From: Rubritepida sp. | Lineage (GTDB): Bacteria; Pseudomonadota; Alphaproteobacteria; Acetobacterales; Acetobacteraceae | Assembly (NCBI GenBank): GCA_022843345.1 | Contig: JALHNW010000011.1 | Location: 1-15,693, forward strand | Reading direction: 5' to 3' | DNA length: 15,693 nucleotides | Shown: positions 7,501 through 14,675 of the stretch, piece by piece | How the letters are laid out: every line of letters starts with the position of its first letter | Numbering within the stretch: position 1 is the first letter of the stretch | Position numbers and translations under genes: made by a program | Notes under the pieces: generated by a model | Database searches by the model: none | Told to the model about the DNA's origin: nothing | What the model saw: only the letters and a program-made list of their open reading frames with translations

Positions 7501-10500
7501 TTCCGGCACGCTGGTGGGGGTGGGCGCCAACATCTCCGGCCCGGCGGCCGGGATGGCGGCGGCCATCACGGACCGCGACGGCGACGGCATCCTGGACCTG
7601 CTGTCCTGGAACCTCGGCGGCGTCGCCAACGCCGTGGACAACGTCAACGACGCGCAGGACCTGCTGACCTTCTCCATCACCGCGCAGGTGCTCGGCGACG
7701 CGCGCAACGCCGCGGGCGACGTGCTCACCAACACGGCGCGGCTGACCAGCACGGATCCCCTGTCGGGCGCCCCGGCGGTGCAGGAGGCGACCGCGCGGAT
7801 CGAGCTGGTCGAGCCCCAGCTTTCCATCACCAAGTCGGTGACGCCGGCGCGCGGCGACGCGGGCGACCTGTTCCACTACACCATCGTGGTCACGAACGTG
7901 GCCGGCGCCTTCGACGCAACGGCCCATGACCTGGTGATCTCGGACCTGCTGGGCACCCTGCCGCCGCACCTGGTCTATGACGCCGCGACCCTGGCCATCG
8001 CGTCCGCGCCCGGCTACGCGGGCGCGGCCGTCACCAGCGGCGGCGTGGCGGGCCAGGCGATCGAGGTCCAGGCCACCAGCCTGAAGGCCGGCGACAGCAT
8101 CACCGTCACCTTCTCCGCCAGGGCCGCGGCGGACGTCCCTGCCGGCGGCAGCGTGACCAACGTCGCCGGCGTCACCGGCACGACGCTGCCCGGCATGGTG
8201 ACCGAGGAGCGCGCCTACGCCGACACGGACGACGCGCGCGTCACCTTCGCCGCGCCGTCCATCGCCAAGTCCATCATCGCCACCTCCTTCGCCGACACCG
8301 GCAGCGGCGTCTCGTCGAGCGCGCGGCCGGACGTGAAGGTGAACGAGGTCCTCACCTACCGCATCGTCCTCACCCTGCCGGAGGGCGACAGCGTCGGCCT
8401 GACGCTGGAGGACCTGCTGGCCGACACGCTCGGCACCGGCACCGCGAATGGCGCGCTGGAATACGTGGCCGGCTCCGCGCGCGTCGTCTCGGTGGGCGCC
8501 AACCTGTCCTCCGTGGGCGGCGTGGTGGACCTGCTGAACCCGGCGATCTCGGCCACCGACACGGACGCGGACGGCAACGTCAGCGCGGTGCTGCTCTCCT
8601 TCGGCACGGTGCGCAACGCCGCCGACGGCGTGAGCGACGCCAAGGACCGGATCACCGTCGAACTCCAGGCCAAGGCCGTCGACCGCCCGGCGAACCAGGC
8701 CGGCGACGTGCTGACCAACAGCGCCACCGTCCGCACGGCGAACACCGCGGCCTCCGACCGCGCGGACGCCGACTTCGTGCAGCCGCTGCTGGACGTGCAG
8801 AAATCCGCCAGCGCCGCGGTGGGCGACGCTGGCAACCTCGTCACCTACACCATCACGGTCCAGCACGCCGCCGGCTCCTCCGCCACCGCGTACAACCTGG
8901 TGCTGGGCGACGTCTTCCCGCCGGGCGTGACCTACGTCGCGGGCAGCGCAACCTCCTCCGCCGGGACGCTCAGCGACGCGGGCGGTCAGGTCGCGCTCAC
9001 GCTGGCCTCGCTGGCGCGCGGCTCCTCCGTCACCATCACCTACCAGGCGCGGCTGGACGACGCCGTGGTGGACGGCCAGGCGATCCGCAACGTGGCGAAC
9101 CTGGCCTACGACACCGACGCCGACCCGGCCCTGTCGCGCCATCTGTCCGACAGCGACGACGCCACGGTGGCCGTGGACATCGTGAACGCGGTGGCCAAGA
9201 CGATCGTCGCCACCGACAACGCCTGGACCACCGGCGGCAACCTCACGACGGGCGAGACGGTCACCTACCGCATCACCGCCACGCTGGGCGAGGGCACGCA
9301 GGGCGTGCGGCTGGTGGACGCGCTGCCCGCGGGGCTGGAATACCTGTCCTCCAGCCTCGTCGGCCTCTCGCCCTCCATCACCGCGGCCGCGTCCGTGGTC
9401 AGCCACGACGCCGCCACCAACCGCCTCACCTACGACTTCGGCACGGTGGTGAACGCCGGCAACAACGCGGGCGCCGACACCATCGTGATCGAGGTGGTGG
9501 CCAGGGTCCTGCCCGGCACGGCGGCGACGCAGGTCAACGCCGCGACGCTGGCGCCCTCCGTTCCCGCCAACGCCTTCGGCGTGACGCCGGGCGCCGGCAC
9601 GCCGCTCGGCGCCAGCGTTTCCTCGCCCGTGGTGCACGCGCAGGTCGGCAACCTCGCCTTCCAGGACTTCAACGGCAACGGCGTGCAGGATGCCGGCGAC
9701 ACCGGCGTGGCCGGCGTGACGGTGGAGCTGCGCGACTCCGCCACCGGCGCGGTGGTCGCCACCGCCACCACGGGGACCAACGGCCTGTACCTGTTCACGG
9801 ACGTGGTGCCCGGCGGGTACTTCGAGACCTTCGTGAAGCCGGCCGGCTGGGAATACGCCCCCGTCGGCCGTGGCACCGCCGCCACCGACAGCGACGCCGA
9901 TCCGTCCACCGCGACGGGCGCCGCCTTCGACCTGTTCGACGCCCAGTCCGACCTGACGCGCGACGTGGGCCTGTTCCGCCACGCCAGCCTGGGCGACAGG
10001 GTGTGGGAAGACGCCGACGGCGACGGCACGCAGGATGCGGGCGAGGCCGGCGTGGCCGGCGTCACGGTCACCCTGCTGGACGCCGCGAACGCCGTGGCGG
10101 GCACCGCGACGACGGATGGCAGCGGCGCCTACCAGTTCACCGGCCTGCGCCCCGGCGCCTACACCGTGGAGTTCGCGAAGCCGGCCGGCTGGGCCTTCAC
10201 GCCGCCCCTCCTCGGCGGCAACGGGGCGCTGGACAGCAACGCGAACCCCGTCACCGGCCGCGCGCCCGCGGTCACGCTCGTCTCCGGCACCAGCAACCAG
10301 ACCGTGGATGCGGGCATCTACCGCCCCGTCACCATCGGCGACACGGCCTTCGTGGACACGGATGGCGACGGCATGCAGGACGTCGGCGAGGCCGGCCTGG
10401 CCGGCGTGTCCGTGCGCCTGCTGGACGGCACGGGCGCCCTCGTCGCCAGCGCCGTGACCGACGGCGCGGGCGCCTATTCCTTCACCGGCCTGCGCCCCGG

Positions 10501-13500
10501 CGCCTACCAGGTGCAGTTCGCGGCACCCGCCGCATACCGGCCCACCCTGGCGAACCAGGGCGACGACGCGGCGGACAGCGATGCGACCGGCGGGCTGACT
10601 CCCCTCCGCACCTACCGTTCCGGCGACGCCGACGGCACGGTGGATGCCGGGTTCTGGCAGGCCGCCTCGCTCGGCAACCGCATCTGGAACGACGCCGACG
10701 GCGACGGCATCCAGGATGCCGGCGAGGCGGGGGTGGGCGGCCTGTCCGTGACGCTGCTGGCCGCCGACGGCATTTCCGTGGTCGCCACCACCACCACGGC
10801 GGGCGACGGCGGCTACCTGTTCAGCGACCTGTCGCCCGGCACCTATTCGGTGCAGTTCAGCAAGCCGGCCGGGTGGTCCTACACCCAGGGGGGCCAGGGC
10901 AGCGCGGCCACGGACAGCGACGCGCTGCCGGGCACCGGCCGCTCCGCGCCCGTGTTCCTGTCCAGCGGCGAGGATGAGCGCACGGTGGATGCGGGCATCT
11001 GGAACCCGGTCACCATCGGCAACCATGCCTGGGTGGACGTGAATGGCGACGGCATCCAGGGCGGTGCCGAGCCCGCGCTGGCCGGCGCGCAGGTCACCCT
11101 CGTCAACGCCCTCACCGGGGTGCCGGTGGCCACGGCCATCACGGCGGCGGACGGCTCCTACCTGTTCACCGTGCCGCCCGGCACCTACACGCAGATCTGG
11201 GTGCCGCCCGCGGGCTACATGACCACCGCCGCCGGCCAGGGCACCGCGGCTGCCGACAGCAACGTGGATCCCGCGACGGGCGGGACGGCCCCCGTCACCC
11301 TCTCTGGCGGCCAGTCCGACCTGACGCAGGATGGCGGCTTCTACATCCCCGTGACGATCGGCGACCGCGTCTTCGAGGACGGGGACGGCGACGGCGTGCA
11401 GGGCGCCGGCGACACCGCGCTGGGCGGCGTGACGGTCCGCCTGCTCGACGCCTCGGGCAACGTCGTGCGGACGGCGACGACGGCGCCCGACGGCTCCTAC
11501 CTGTTCGACGGGGTCCGCCCCGGCGCCTACCAGGTCGAGTTCGTGCGGCCGGCCGGCTTCACCTTCACCGCGAAGGACGCGGGCGCGGACGGGCTGGACA
11601 GCGACGCCGACCTCGTCACCGGCCGCTCGCCGCTGAAGACCTACCTCTCGGGCGACGTGGACCGCACGGTGGATGCCGGGATGTGGCGCCCGGTCACCAT
11701 CGGCGACACGGCCTGGCTGGACGCCGATGGCGACGGCGTGCGCGGCGCGGGCGAGCCCGGCCTTGCCGGCGCCACCGTCACCCTGCTCGACGCCACGACC
11801 GGCGCCGTGCTGGGCACGGCGGTGACGGATGCGGACGGCGCCTACCTGTTCACCGGCCTGAAGCCCGGCACCTTCCGCGAGGAATGGACCGCGCCCGCCG
11901 GCCACGCCTTCACCCGCCCGGACCAGGGCGGCGACTCGGCGGACAGCGACGTGCTGGCGGCCAACCAGGCCAGCGGCGCCACCGCCGCCTTCGCGGTGCG
12001 GAGCGGCCAGGCGGACATGACCCGCGACGCGGGGCTGTACCAGCTCTCGACGATCAAGGGCACGGCCTTCCTCGACCTGCCGCCGGGGGTGTGCCCGCCG
12101 AAGTGGCCGCAGGCGGTCTTCGCCGGCATCACCGTGCAGCTGCTCGACGGCCAGGGCGGCGTGGTGACGAGCGCCATCACCGGCAGCGACGGTGCCTACA
12201 CGCTCGGCGGCATCGCGCCCGGCACCTACACCGTGCGCTTCCTGGAGCGCGACGGGCTGGCGCTGGTGGCGAAGGGCGCGGGCAACGCGCCGCTGATCGC
12301 CTCCGACGTGGACGGCGCGACGGGGCTGAGCGACGCCATCACGCTGCGCACCAACACCCACGTCACCGGGGTGGATGGCGGCTTCACGCACCTCACCGGC
12401 ACGGCGCTGGACGGCGCGCCGGTCATCGTGCAGCCCGGCTTCGCGCAGCACGGCACGGCGCCGGAAAGCCTCTTCGCGCCCGGCAACGGCACCGTGGTCA
12501 CGCTGGCGCCGGACACGGCGGTGATCGGCGGCACGGGCGGGGCGGGCAGCGCCTTCATGGCCCATGCCCCGGGCGCCTACCTGGTGGCCGGCACGGGGCC
12601 GAGCATCGTGATGCTGGCCGCGCAGGGCGGCGGGGGCGTGCTCTACGGCTCCACCGGCTTCATGGTGGGCGAGGGGTCGGAGAGCAACGACATCATCATC
12701 TCGGGCTGCGCCGGATCGAACAACCAGGGCATGGGCGCGGCCTGGGACGGCACGCGCGATTGGAACCTCATGGCCGGCGGCACGGGGGCCGACCTGCTTG
12801 AGGGCAACCACGGCCGGGGCGTGCTGCTGGGCGGGGCGGGCAACGACCGCCTGTTCGGCTTCGGCGAGCGGGTGGGCGGCACCAACGACGGCGCCGTCGC
12901 CGTTTCCGGCGGGGCCATCACCGCGCTGTCCGTAGGCGACGAGATCGTGCTCAGCGGCCAGGGTCCCTCGCAGGTCGCGTGGAACGCCGGTGACGGCGTG
13001 CAGGTGATCTACGGCTTCGACCCGGCGAACGGCGACACGCTGGACATCTACGGCTTCGGCGCGCCGGCGCAGGTGCTGTCCTGGAACGGCATGGGCGTGC
13101 TGTATTTCGGCCCCGACCAGGCGGTGATCCTGCACAACTGGAACCCGCTGGGCGGCGCGCTGCCCGCCGGCATCACCTTCCACGCCGACCTGGCGCGGAT
13201 GCCCGGCGCCTTCGGCGACTTCCAGCCGCTGCCGCCGACGATCCTCGGCGCGTCGCAGGACGTGTTCCACGGCACCCAGGGCGACGACATCGCCGTGGCG
13301 GCGGACGGCACCGGCACCACCTTCTTCGGCGGCGACGGGCAGGACCTGCTGCTGGGCGCCTCGGGGAACGACCTGTTCATCCTGGGCAAGGGCGGCACCA
13401 CGGCGCTGGGCGGCGAGGGGGGCGACATCTTCGTGGGCGCGGCCGGCGGCGCGGCGGATCGCCTGGAAGGCGGGCTGGGCGACGACGTCTTCGTCATCGC

Positions 13501-14662
13501 CAACCGCTTCACCACCGTCGCCGAGAAGGCGGGCGAAGGCACCGACGCCGCCCTCGTGGCGGTGGATGGCTGGCGGGTGGCCGACCACGTCGAGACGGCG
13601 ATGCTGACCGGCGCCGCCACCACCATGACCGGCGGCGGCACGGCGCAGACCCTGGTGGCCAACGCCGCCCTGGCCTCCGACATCACGGCCGGCACCGGCA
13701 AGGCGACGATGATCGGCGGCGCGGCGGCCAGCGTGTTCCGCGGCAACGACCTGGGCGGCACCTTCGTCGGCCAGGGTGCAGCGGACACCTATGTCGGCGG
13801 CAGCGGCGACGACACCTACGCCGTCACCCATGCCGGGGCCACGATCACCGAGATGCCGGGTGGCGGGCACGACGTGGCCATCGTCTCGGTGAATGGCTGG
13901 ACGGCGGCGGACAACATCGAGGTGGTGGTGCTGGGCGGCGCTGCGGCCTCCGTGAACCTCGGCAGCTCGGGCGCCATGGTGGTGGCCAACCCGGGCATGG
14001 GCTCCTTCGCCTCGGCGGTGGCCGGCGAGAACTACTTCTTCGGCGGCGCCGGGGTGGACGGCTTCGCCGGCGGGACCGGCAGCGACGTGTTCTTCGGCGG
14101 CACCGGCGCCACGGTGATGGCCGGCAACGGCGGCGACGACACCTACGTGGTGAACAACGCCGCCTCCCAGGCCATCGAGGGCGCGGCCGGCGGCAGCGAC
14201 GTCGCTTGGGTCGCCGTGGATGGCTGGACCGTGGGCGACGGGATCGAGATCGCCGCCCTGTCCGGCACGGCCACGCGCGTGACCGGCAACGCCACCGGCG
14301 GCACGCTCTTCGCCAACGCCGCGCTGGGCAGCCAGCTCACCGCCGGTCCGGGCGGGTCGGTGATGGTGGGCTCGGACTTCGCCGACACCTTCACCAGCGG
14401 CGCGGGCACCGACGTGATGGTGCTGGGCGGCGGGGCGGACCTGGTGGCGCTGTCGGGCGCCTGGGGCGTGGACGGCGTCAGCGGCTTCAGTGGCCATTGG
14501 GGCGAAGGCGACAAGCTGGACTTCCGCGGCTCGGGCCTGTCCTTCGCCGACCTCGACATCGTCCGCTTCGGCGACGCGGTGCTGGTCGCCCACGGCGGCA
14601 ACGCCGTGGGGCTCTGGGGCGTGGCGCAGGACCTGAACGCCAGCGACTTCCTGTTCGCCTGA
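4568..14662 (+). CDS. Giant RTX-type surface adhesin with DUF11/D2-like modules and eight SdrD B-like repeats
   Basis: A 3364-residue, Gly/Ala/Asp/Thr-rich, very Cys-poor protein, probably secreted by a type I system and used for adhesion or as a surface filament. There is no N-terminal Sec or Tat signal (it starts MAATPTVTFLDGAS). Domain order: 1-190, an N-terminal beta segment (RFDNTGAAGQTGYAPYIDLL); about 195-1692, serial DUF11 / fimbrial D2-like beta modules with recurring Y-T-I-T-V and LPAG motifs; 1693-2610, eight SdrD B-like repeats; 2611-2736, a Gly-rich linker; 2737-3294, RTX-like Gly/Asp repeats such as GGAGNDRLFG (2755) and GGSGDDTYAV (3077); 3314-3364, a tail ending LNASDFLFA, like type I secretion C-termini. 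GGAGG five bases upstream supports the start. No type I ABC/membrane-fusion genes, LapD/LapG homologues or sortase occur in the window. Component families are certain in kind. Function as adhesin is inferred. Confidence 0.9.
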   Translation: MAATPTVTFLDGASVSPFIGTTQALTLRFDNTGAAGQTGYAPYIDLLIPRLGADGGGAAQADGLSLLSATHLGADLEVTLLTFDVHGFAAIPGSGATIGGPRVLAGTPGDQVAVLRLPFGSFTSSQTPADVELTVKVSNLADLGTPLTLSARGAFAFGSDPMDDALADPAIMGAPDALAVRPTVATLDVTYLGPEQETATGPSYPRSWESTASLAPGQPFTSFTITDTLPDGVVLIGTPTLLNKATGLPMPGTVTVTANPDGTQTVTAVFDGTITGGPAMRPTLHTDWYVTEFLHDGTPVLDPATGAFRALEQDSRLDADWQPVDGRDAPTHVTVNQAGAEDVVTAKSIAIQKGVALVSAAAQPAGVLEYTLDGQVSNYFEMDGLVVTDTLGDGQTFNALATPTLRVTEAGVTKAIPLAGFFTVTGKDAAGRSTVAFDVSAAMEASGLVPDGVLDGNGGGLGEAPHATAYRKATIQIVFQTTLDESWTGPVPGDAFVDQGDAVGNDVAYDGDVLLTGSRIGDDSAAAVSLPVNAVGKAIAAVNGDTGRGTDDFAAPAHVQAGDAITFRLTLDLPLTSSHALKLSDYLPLPVLDALALTYDASSALPEVGEFRFDAATDEWLARTGIVPTVAVDVAGNALSFDFGGIAGSALPAPYPRTQLDLLFTLRVNDERFGDGLLLTNQVTSTETDSAGQVVEDNAIIRFELGEPVLKVTKGVVATDNPDGVLTGSVGPVAFTAVGSAGPRFAGTIDSLDIAARPVNANLRNVDAGDTVTFAIVVENLGSGWKGAFDTVLKDSLPAGFAMPAGGWNLSVTDGTGAALAYTDLGGGLFGNGIQLDDQSGSDGALDAYSQGSGTNIAIVTFDARLEDALAVPRALTNSAVVTHYAATEGGINFGTDPDDDRPLNDVATVSVTPSLAKVVASTSNAAGSGQGDAGIVDATIGEFVTYTVTVRVPEGVLAGVTLQDLLPAGTAGVLAAVSGTLVGVGANISGPAAGMAAAITDRDGDGILDLLSWNLGGVANAVDNVNDAQDLLTFSITAQVLGDARNAAGDVLTNTARLTSTDPLSGAPAVQEATARIELVEPQLSITKSVTPARGDAGDLFHYTIVVTNVAGAFDATAHDLVISDLLGTLPPHLVYDAATLAIASAPGYAGAAVTSGGVAGQAIEVQATSLKAGDSITVTFSARAAADVPAGGSVTNVAGVTGTTLPGMVTEERAYADTDDARVTFAAPSIAKSIIATSFADTGSGVSSSARPDVKVNEVLTYRIVLTLPEGDSVGLTLEDLLADTLGTGTANGALEYVAGSARVVSVGANLSSVGGVVDLLNPAISATDTDADGNVSAVLLSFGTVRNAADGVSDAKDRITVELQAKAVDRPANQAGDVLTNSATVRTANTAASDRADADFVQPLLDVQKSASAAVGDAGNLVTYTITVQHAAGSSATAYNLVLGDVFPPGVTYVAGSATSSAGTLSDAGGQVALTLASLARGSSVTITYQARLDDAVVDGQAIRNVANLAYDTDADPALSRHLSDSDDATVAVDIVNAVAKTIVATDNAWTTGGNLTTGETVTYRITATLGEGTQGVRLVDALPAGLEYLSSSLVGLSPSITAAASVVSHDAATNRLTYDFGTVVNAGNNAGADTIVIEVVARVLPGTAATQVNAATLAPSVPANAFGVTPGAGTPLGASVSSPVVHAQVGNLAFQDFNGNGVQDAGDTGVAGVTVELRDSATGAVVATATTGTNGLYLFTDVVPGGYFETFVKPAGWEYAPVGRGTAATDSDADPSTATGAAFDLFDAQSDLTRDVGLFRHASLGDRVWEDADGDGTQDAGEAGVAGVTVTLLDAANAVAGTATTDGSGAYQFTGLRPGAYTVEFAKPAGWAFTPPLLGGNGALDSNANPVTGRAPAVTLVSGTSNQTVDAGIYRPVTIGDTAFVDTDGDGMQDVGEAGLAGVSVRLLDGTGALVASAVTDGAGAYSFTGLRPGAYQVQFAAPAAYRPTLANQGDDAADSDATGGLTPLRTYRSGDADGTVDAGFWQAASLGNRIWNDADGDGIQDAGEAGVGGLSVTLLAADGISVVATTTTAGDGGYLFSDLSPGTYSVQFSKPAGWSYTQGGQGSAATDSDALPGTGRSAPVFLSSGEDERTVDAGIWNPVTIGNHAWVDVNGDGIQGGAEPALAGAQVTLVNALTGVPVATAITAADGSYLFTVPPGTYTQIWVPPAGYMTTAAGQGTAAADSNVDPATGGTAPVTLSGGQSDLTQDGGFYIPVTIGDRVFEDGDGDGVQGAGDTALGGVTVRLLDASGNVVRTATTAPDGSYLFDGVRPGAYQVEFVRPAGFTFTAKDAGADGLDSDADLVTGRSPLKTYLSGDVDRTVDAGMWRPVTIGDTAWLDADGDGVRGAGEPGLAGATVTLLDATTGAVLGTAVTDADGAYLFTGLKPGTFREEWTAPAGHAFTRPDQGGDSADSDVLAANQASGATAAFAVRSGQADMTRDAGLYQLSTIKGTAFLDLPPGVCPPKWPQAVFAGITVQLLDGQGGVVTSAITGSDGAYTLGGIAPGTYTVRFLERDGLALVAKGAGNAPLIASDVDGATGLSDAITLRTNTHVTGVDGGFTHLTGTALDGAPVIVQPGFAQHGTAPESLFAPGNGTVVTLAPDTAVIGGTGGAGSAFMAHAPGAYLVAGTGPSIVMLAAQGGGGVLYGSTGFMVGEGSESNDIIISGCAGSNNQGMGAAWDGTRDWNLMAGGTGADLLEGNHGRGVLLGGAGNDRLFGFGERVGGTNDGAVAVSGGAITALSVGDEIVLSGQGPSQVAWNAGDGVQVIYGFDPANGDTLDIYGFGAPAQVLSWNGMGVLYFGPDQAVILHNWNPLGGALPAGITFHADLARMPGAFGDFQPLPPTILGASQDVFHGTQGDDIAVAADGTGTTFFGGDGQDLLLGASGNDLFILGKGGTTALGGEGGDIFVGAAGGAADRLEGGLGDDVFVIANRFTTVAEKAGEGTDAALVAVDGWRVADHVETAMLTGAATTMTGGGTAQTLVANAALASDITAGTGKATMIGGAAASVFRGNDLGGTFVGQGAADTYVGGSGDDTYAVTHAGATITEMPGGGHDVAIVSVNGWTAADNIEVVVLGGAAASVNLGSSGAMVVANPGMGSFASAVAGENYFFGGAGVDGFAGGTGSDVFFGGTGATVMAGNGGDDTYVVNNAASQAIEGAAGGSDVAWVAVDGWTVGDGIEIAALSGTATRVTGNATGGTLFANAALGSQLTAGPGGSVMVGSDFADTFTSGAGTDVMVLGGGADLVALSGAWGVDGVSGFSGHWGEGDKLDFRGSGLSFADLDIVRFGDAVLVAHGGNAVGLWGVAQDLNASDFLFA
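5147..9643 (+). repeat. Serial DUF11 / fimbrial-D2-like modules within the giant protein
   Basis: The strand motif (T/L)(T/E)YT(I/V) or its variant recurs with nearby Gly-Asp/Glu at residues 366, 562, 769, 942, 1096, 1259, 1419 and 1562, i.e. every 143-207 residues; an earlier, more divergent module lies at about 195-343. The last five are clearest. Each opens with a Lys (918, 1089, 1234, 1412, 1544: AKVVAS, TKSVTP, AKSIIA, QKSASA, AKTIVA) and closes with an Asn before a small residue (1055, 1198, 1384, 1508, 1657: LTNTA, VTNVA, LTNSA, IRNVA, QVNAA). These are Ig-like beta domains found in bacterial surface proteins. In Gram-positive pilins related folds carry Lys-Asn isopeptide bonds. Whether bonds form here is unknown. 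Confidence 0.8.
9644..12397 (+). repeat. Eight tandem SdrD B-like repeats within the giant protein
   Basis: Repeats begin at residues 1693, 1807, 1922, 2034, 2149, 2263, 2377 and 2495 (lengths 112-118 aa). Each starts with a (T/S)(I/L)G-type strand and W/F plus Asp, then a DxDGDGxQD-type calcium loop, AGV-xVxLLD, a T-D-G-Y-F segment, PG-Y-V-F-KPAG, a DSD turn, and a DAG(I/F/M)(Y/W) closing strand. This is the SdrD B / carboxypeptidase-regulatory-like fold first described from staphylococcal Sdr proteins, where calcium stiffens a stalk. Repeats 1-4 have the full loop. Repeats 5-7 have Gly in place of the last Asp (QGGA, QGAG, RGAG). Repeat 8 has no loop and carries GVCPPKW instead. The role as a rigid stalk is inferred. 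Confidence 0.88.
12776..14506 (+). repeat. RTX calcium-binding region with three 109-aa modules
   Basis: RTX-like Gly/Asp nonapeptides occur at residues 2737-2764 (GGTGADLLEG, GGAGNDRLFG) and 2902-2978 (GTQGDDIAV, GGDGQDLLLG, GGLGDDVFVI). Three modules of exactly 109 residues then start at 2968, 3077 and 3186, opening GGLGDDVFVI, GGSGDDTYAV and GNGGDDTYVV. Each contains (V/I)(A/S)V(D/N)GW near the middle, followed by an IE or VE and a short L-x-G-x-A strand. The pattern follows the common RTX module GDDTYVV...E..GEGTD..., with the usual SYTL strand replaced by V(D/N)GW. In the family, such repeats fold into calcium-filled beta rolls after export into calcium-rich medium. Confidence 0.85.
14507..14659 (+). 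other. Putative C-terminal type I secretion signal of the giant protein
   Basis: Residues 3314-3364 start with GDKLDFRGSG, continue with a beta-rich stretch (DIVRFGDAVLVAHGG) and end LNASDFLFA. The order GD-LDF, then a strand pair, then a short helix-like segment and D-F-hydrophobic-F at the very end matches the C-terminal secretion regions of many RTX adhesins. The signal has no fixed consensus, so this rests on resemblance and on the lack of an N-terminal signal peptide. Confidence 0.65.
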
Positions 14663-14675
14663 CGGGCGCGGCGCG

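Noticed and set aside
9644..14449. Possible CRISPR or DNA-level repeat array
   Set aside because: The repetition is at protein level with 109-118 aa periods and divergent DNA; no short identical repeats with unique spacers.
4343..14593. A 3416-codon open frame on the minus strand spanning nearly the whole giant gene
   Set aside because: Its codons are in register with the sense codons, so its stops correspond to sense TTA, CTA and TCA, codons this GC-rich genome avoids. The product is a His/Arg/Gly/Ala-rich string without domains. It is a composition shadow, not a gene.
14663..14675. Possible bidirectional terminator between the giant gene and the TctC-type gene
   Set aside because: The 13-bp gap gives only a 4-bp outer stem with mismatches and no T-run.
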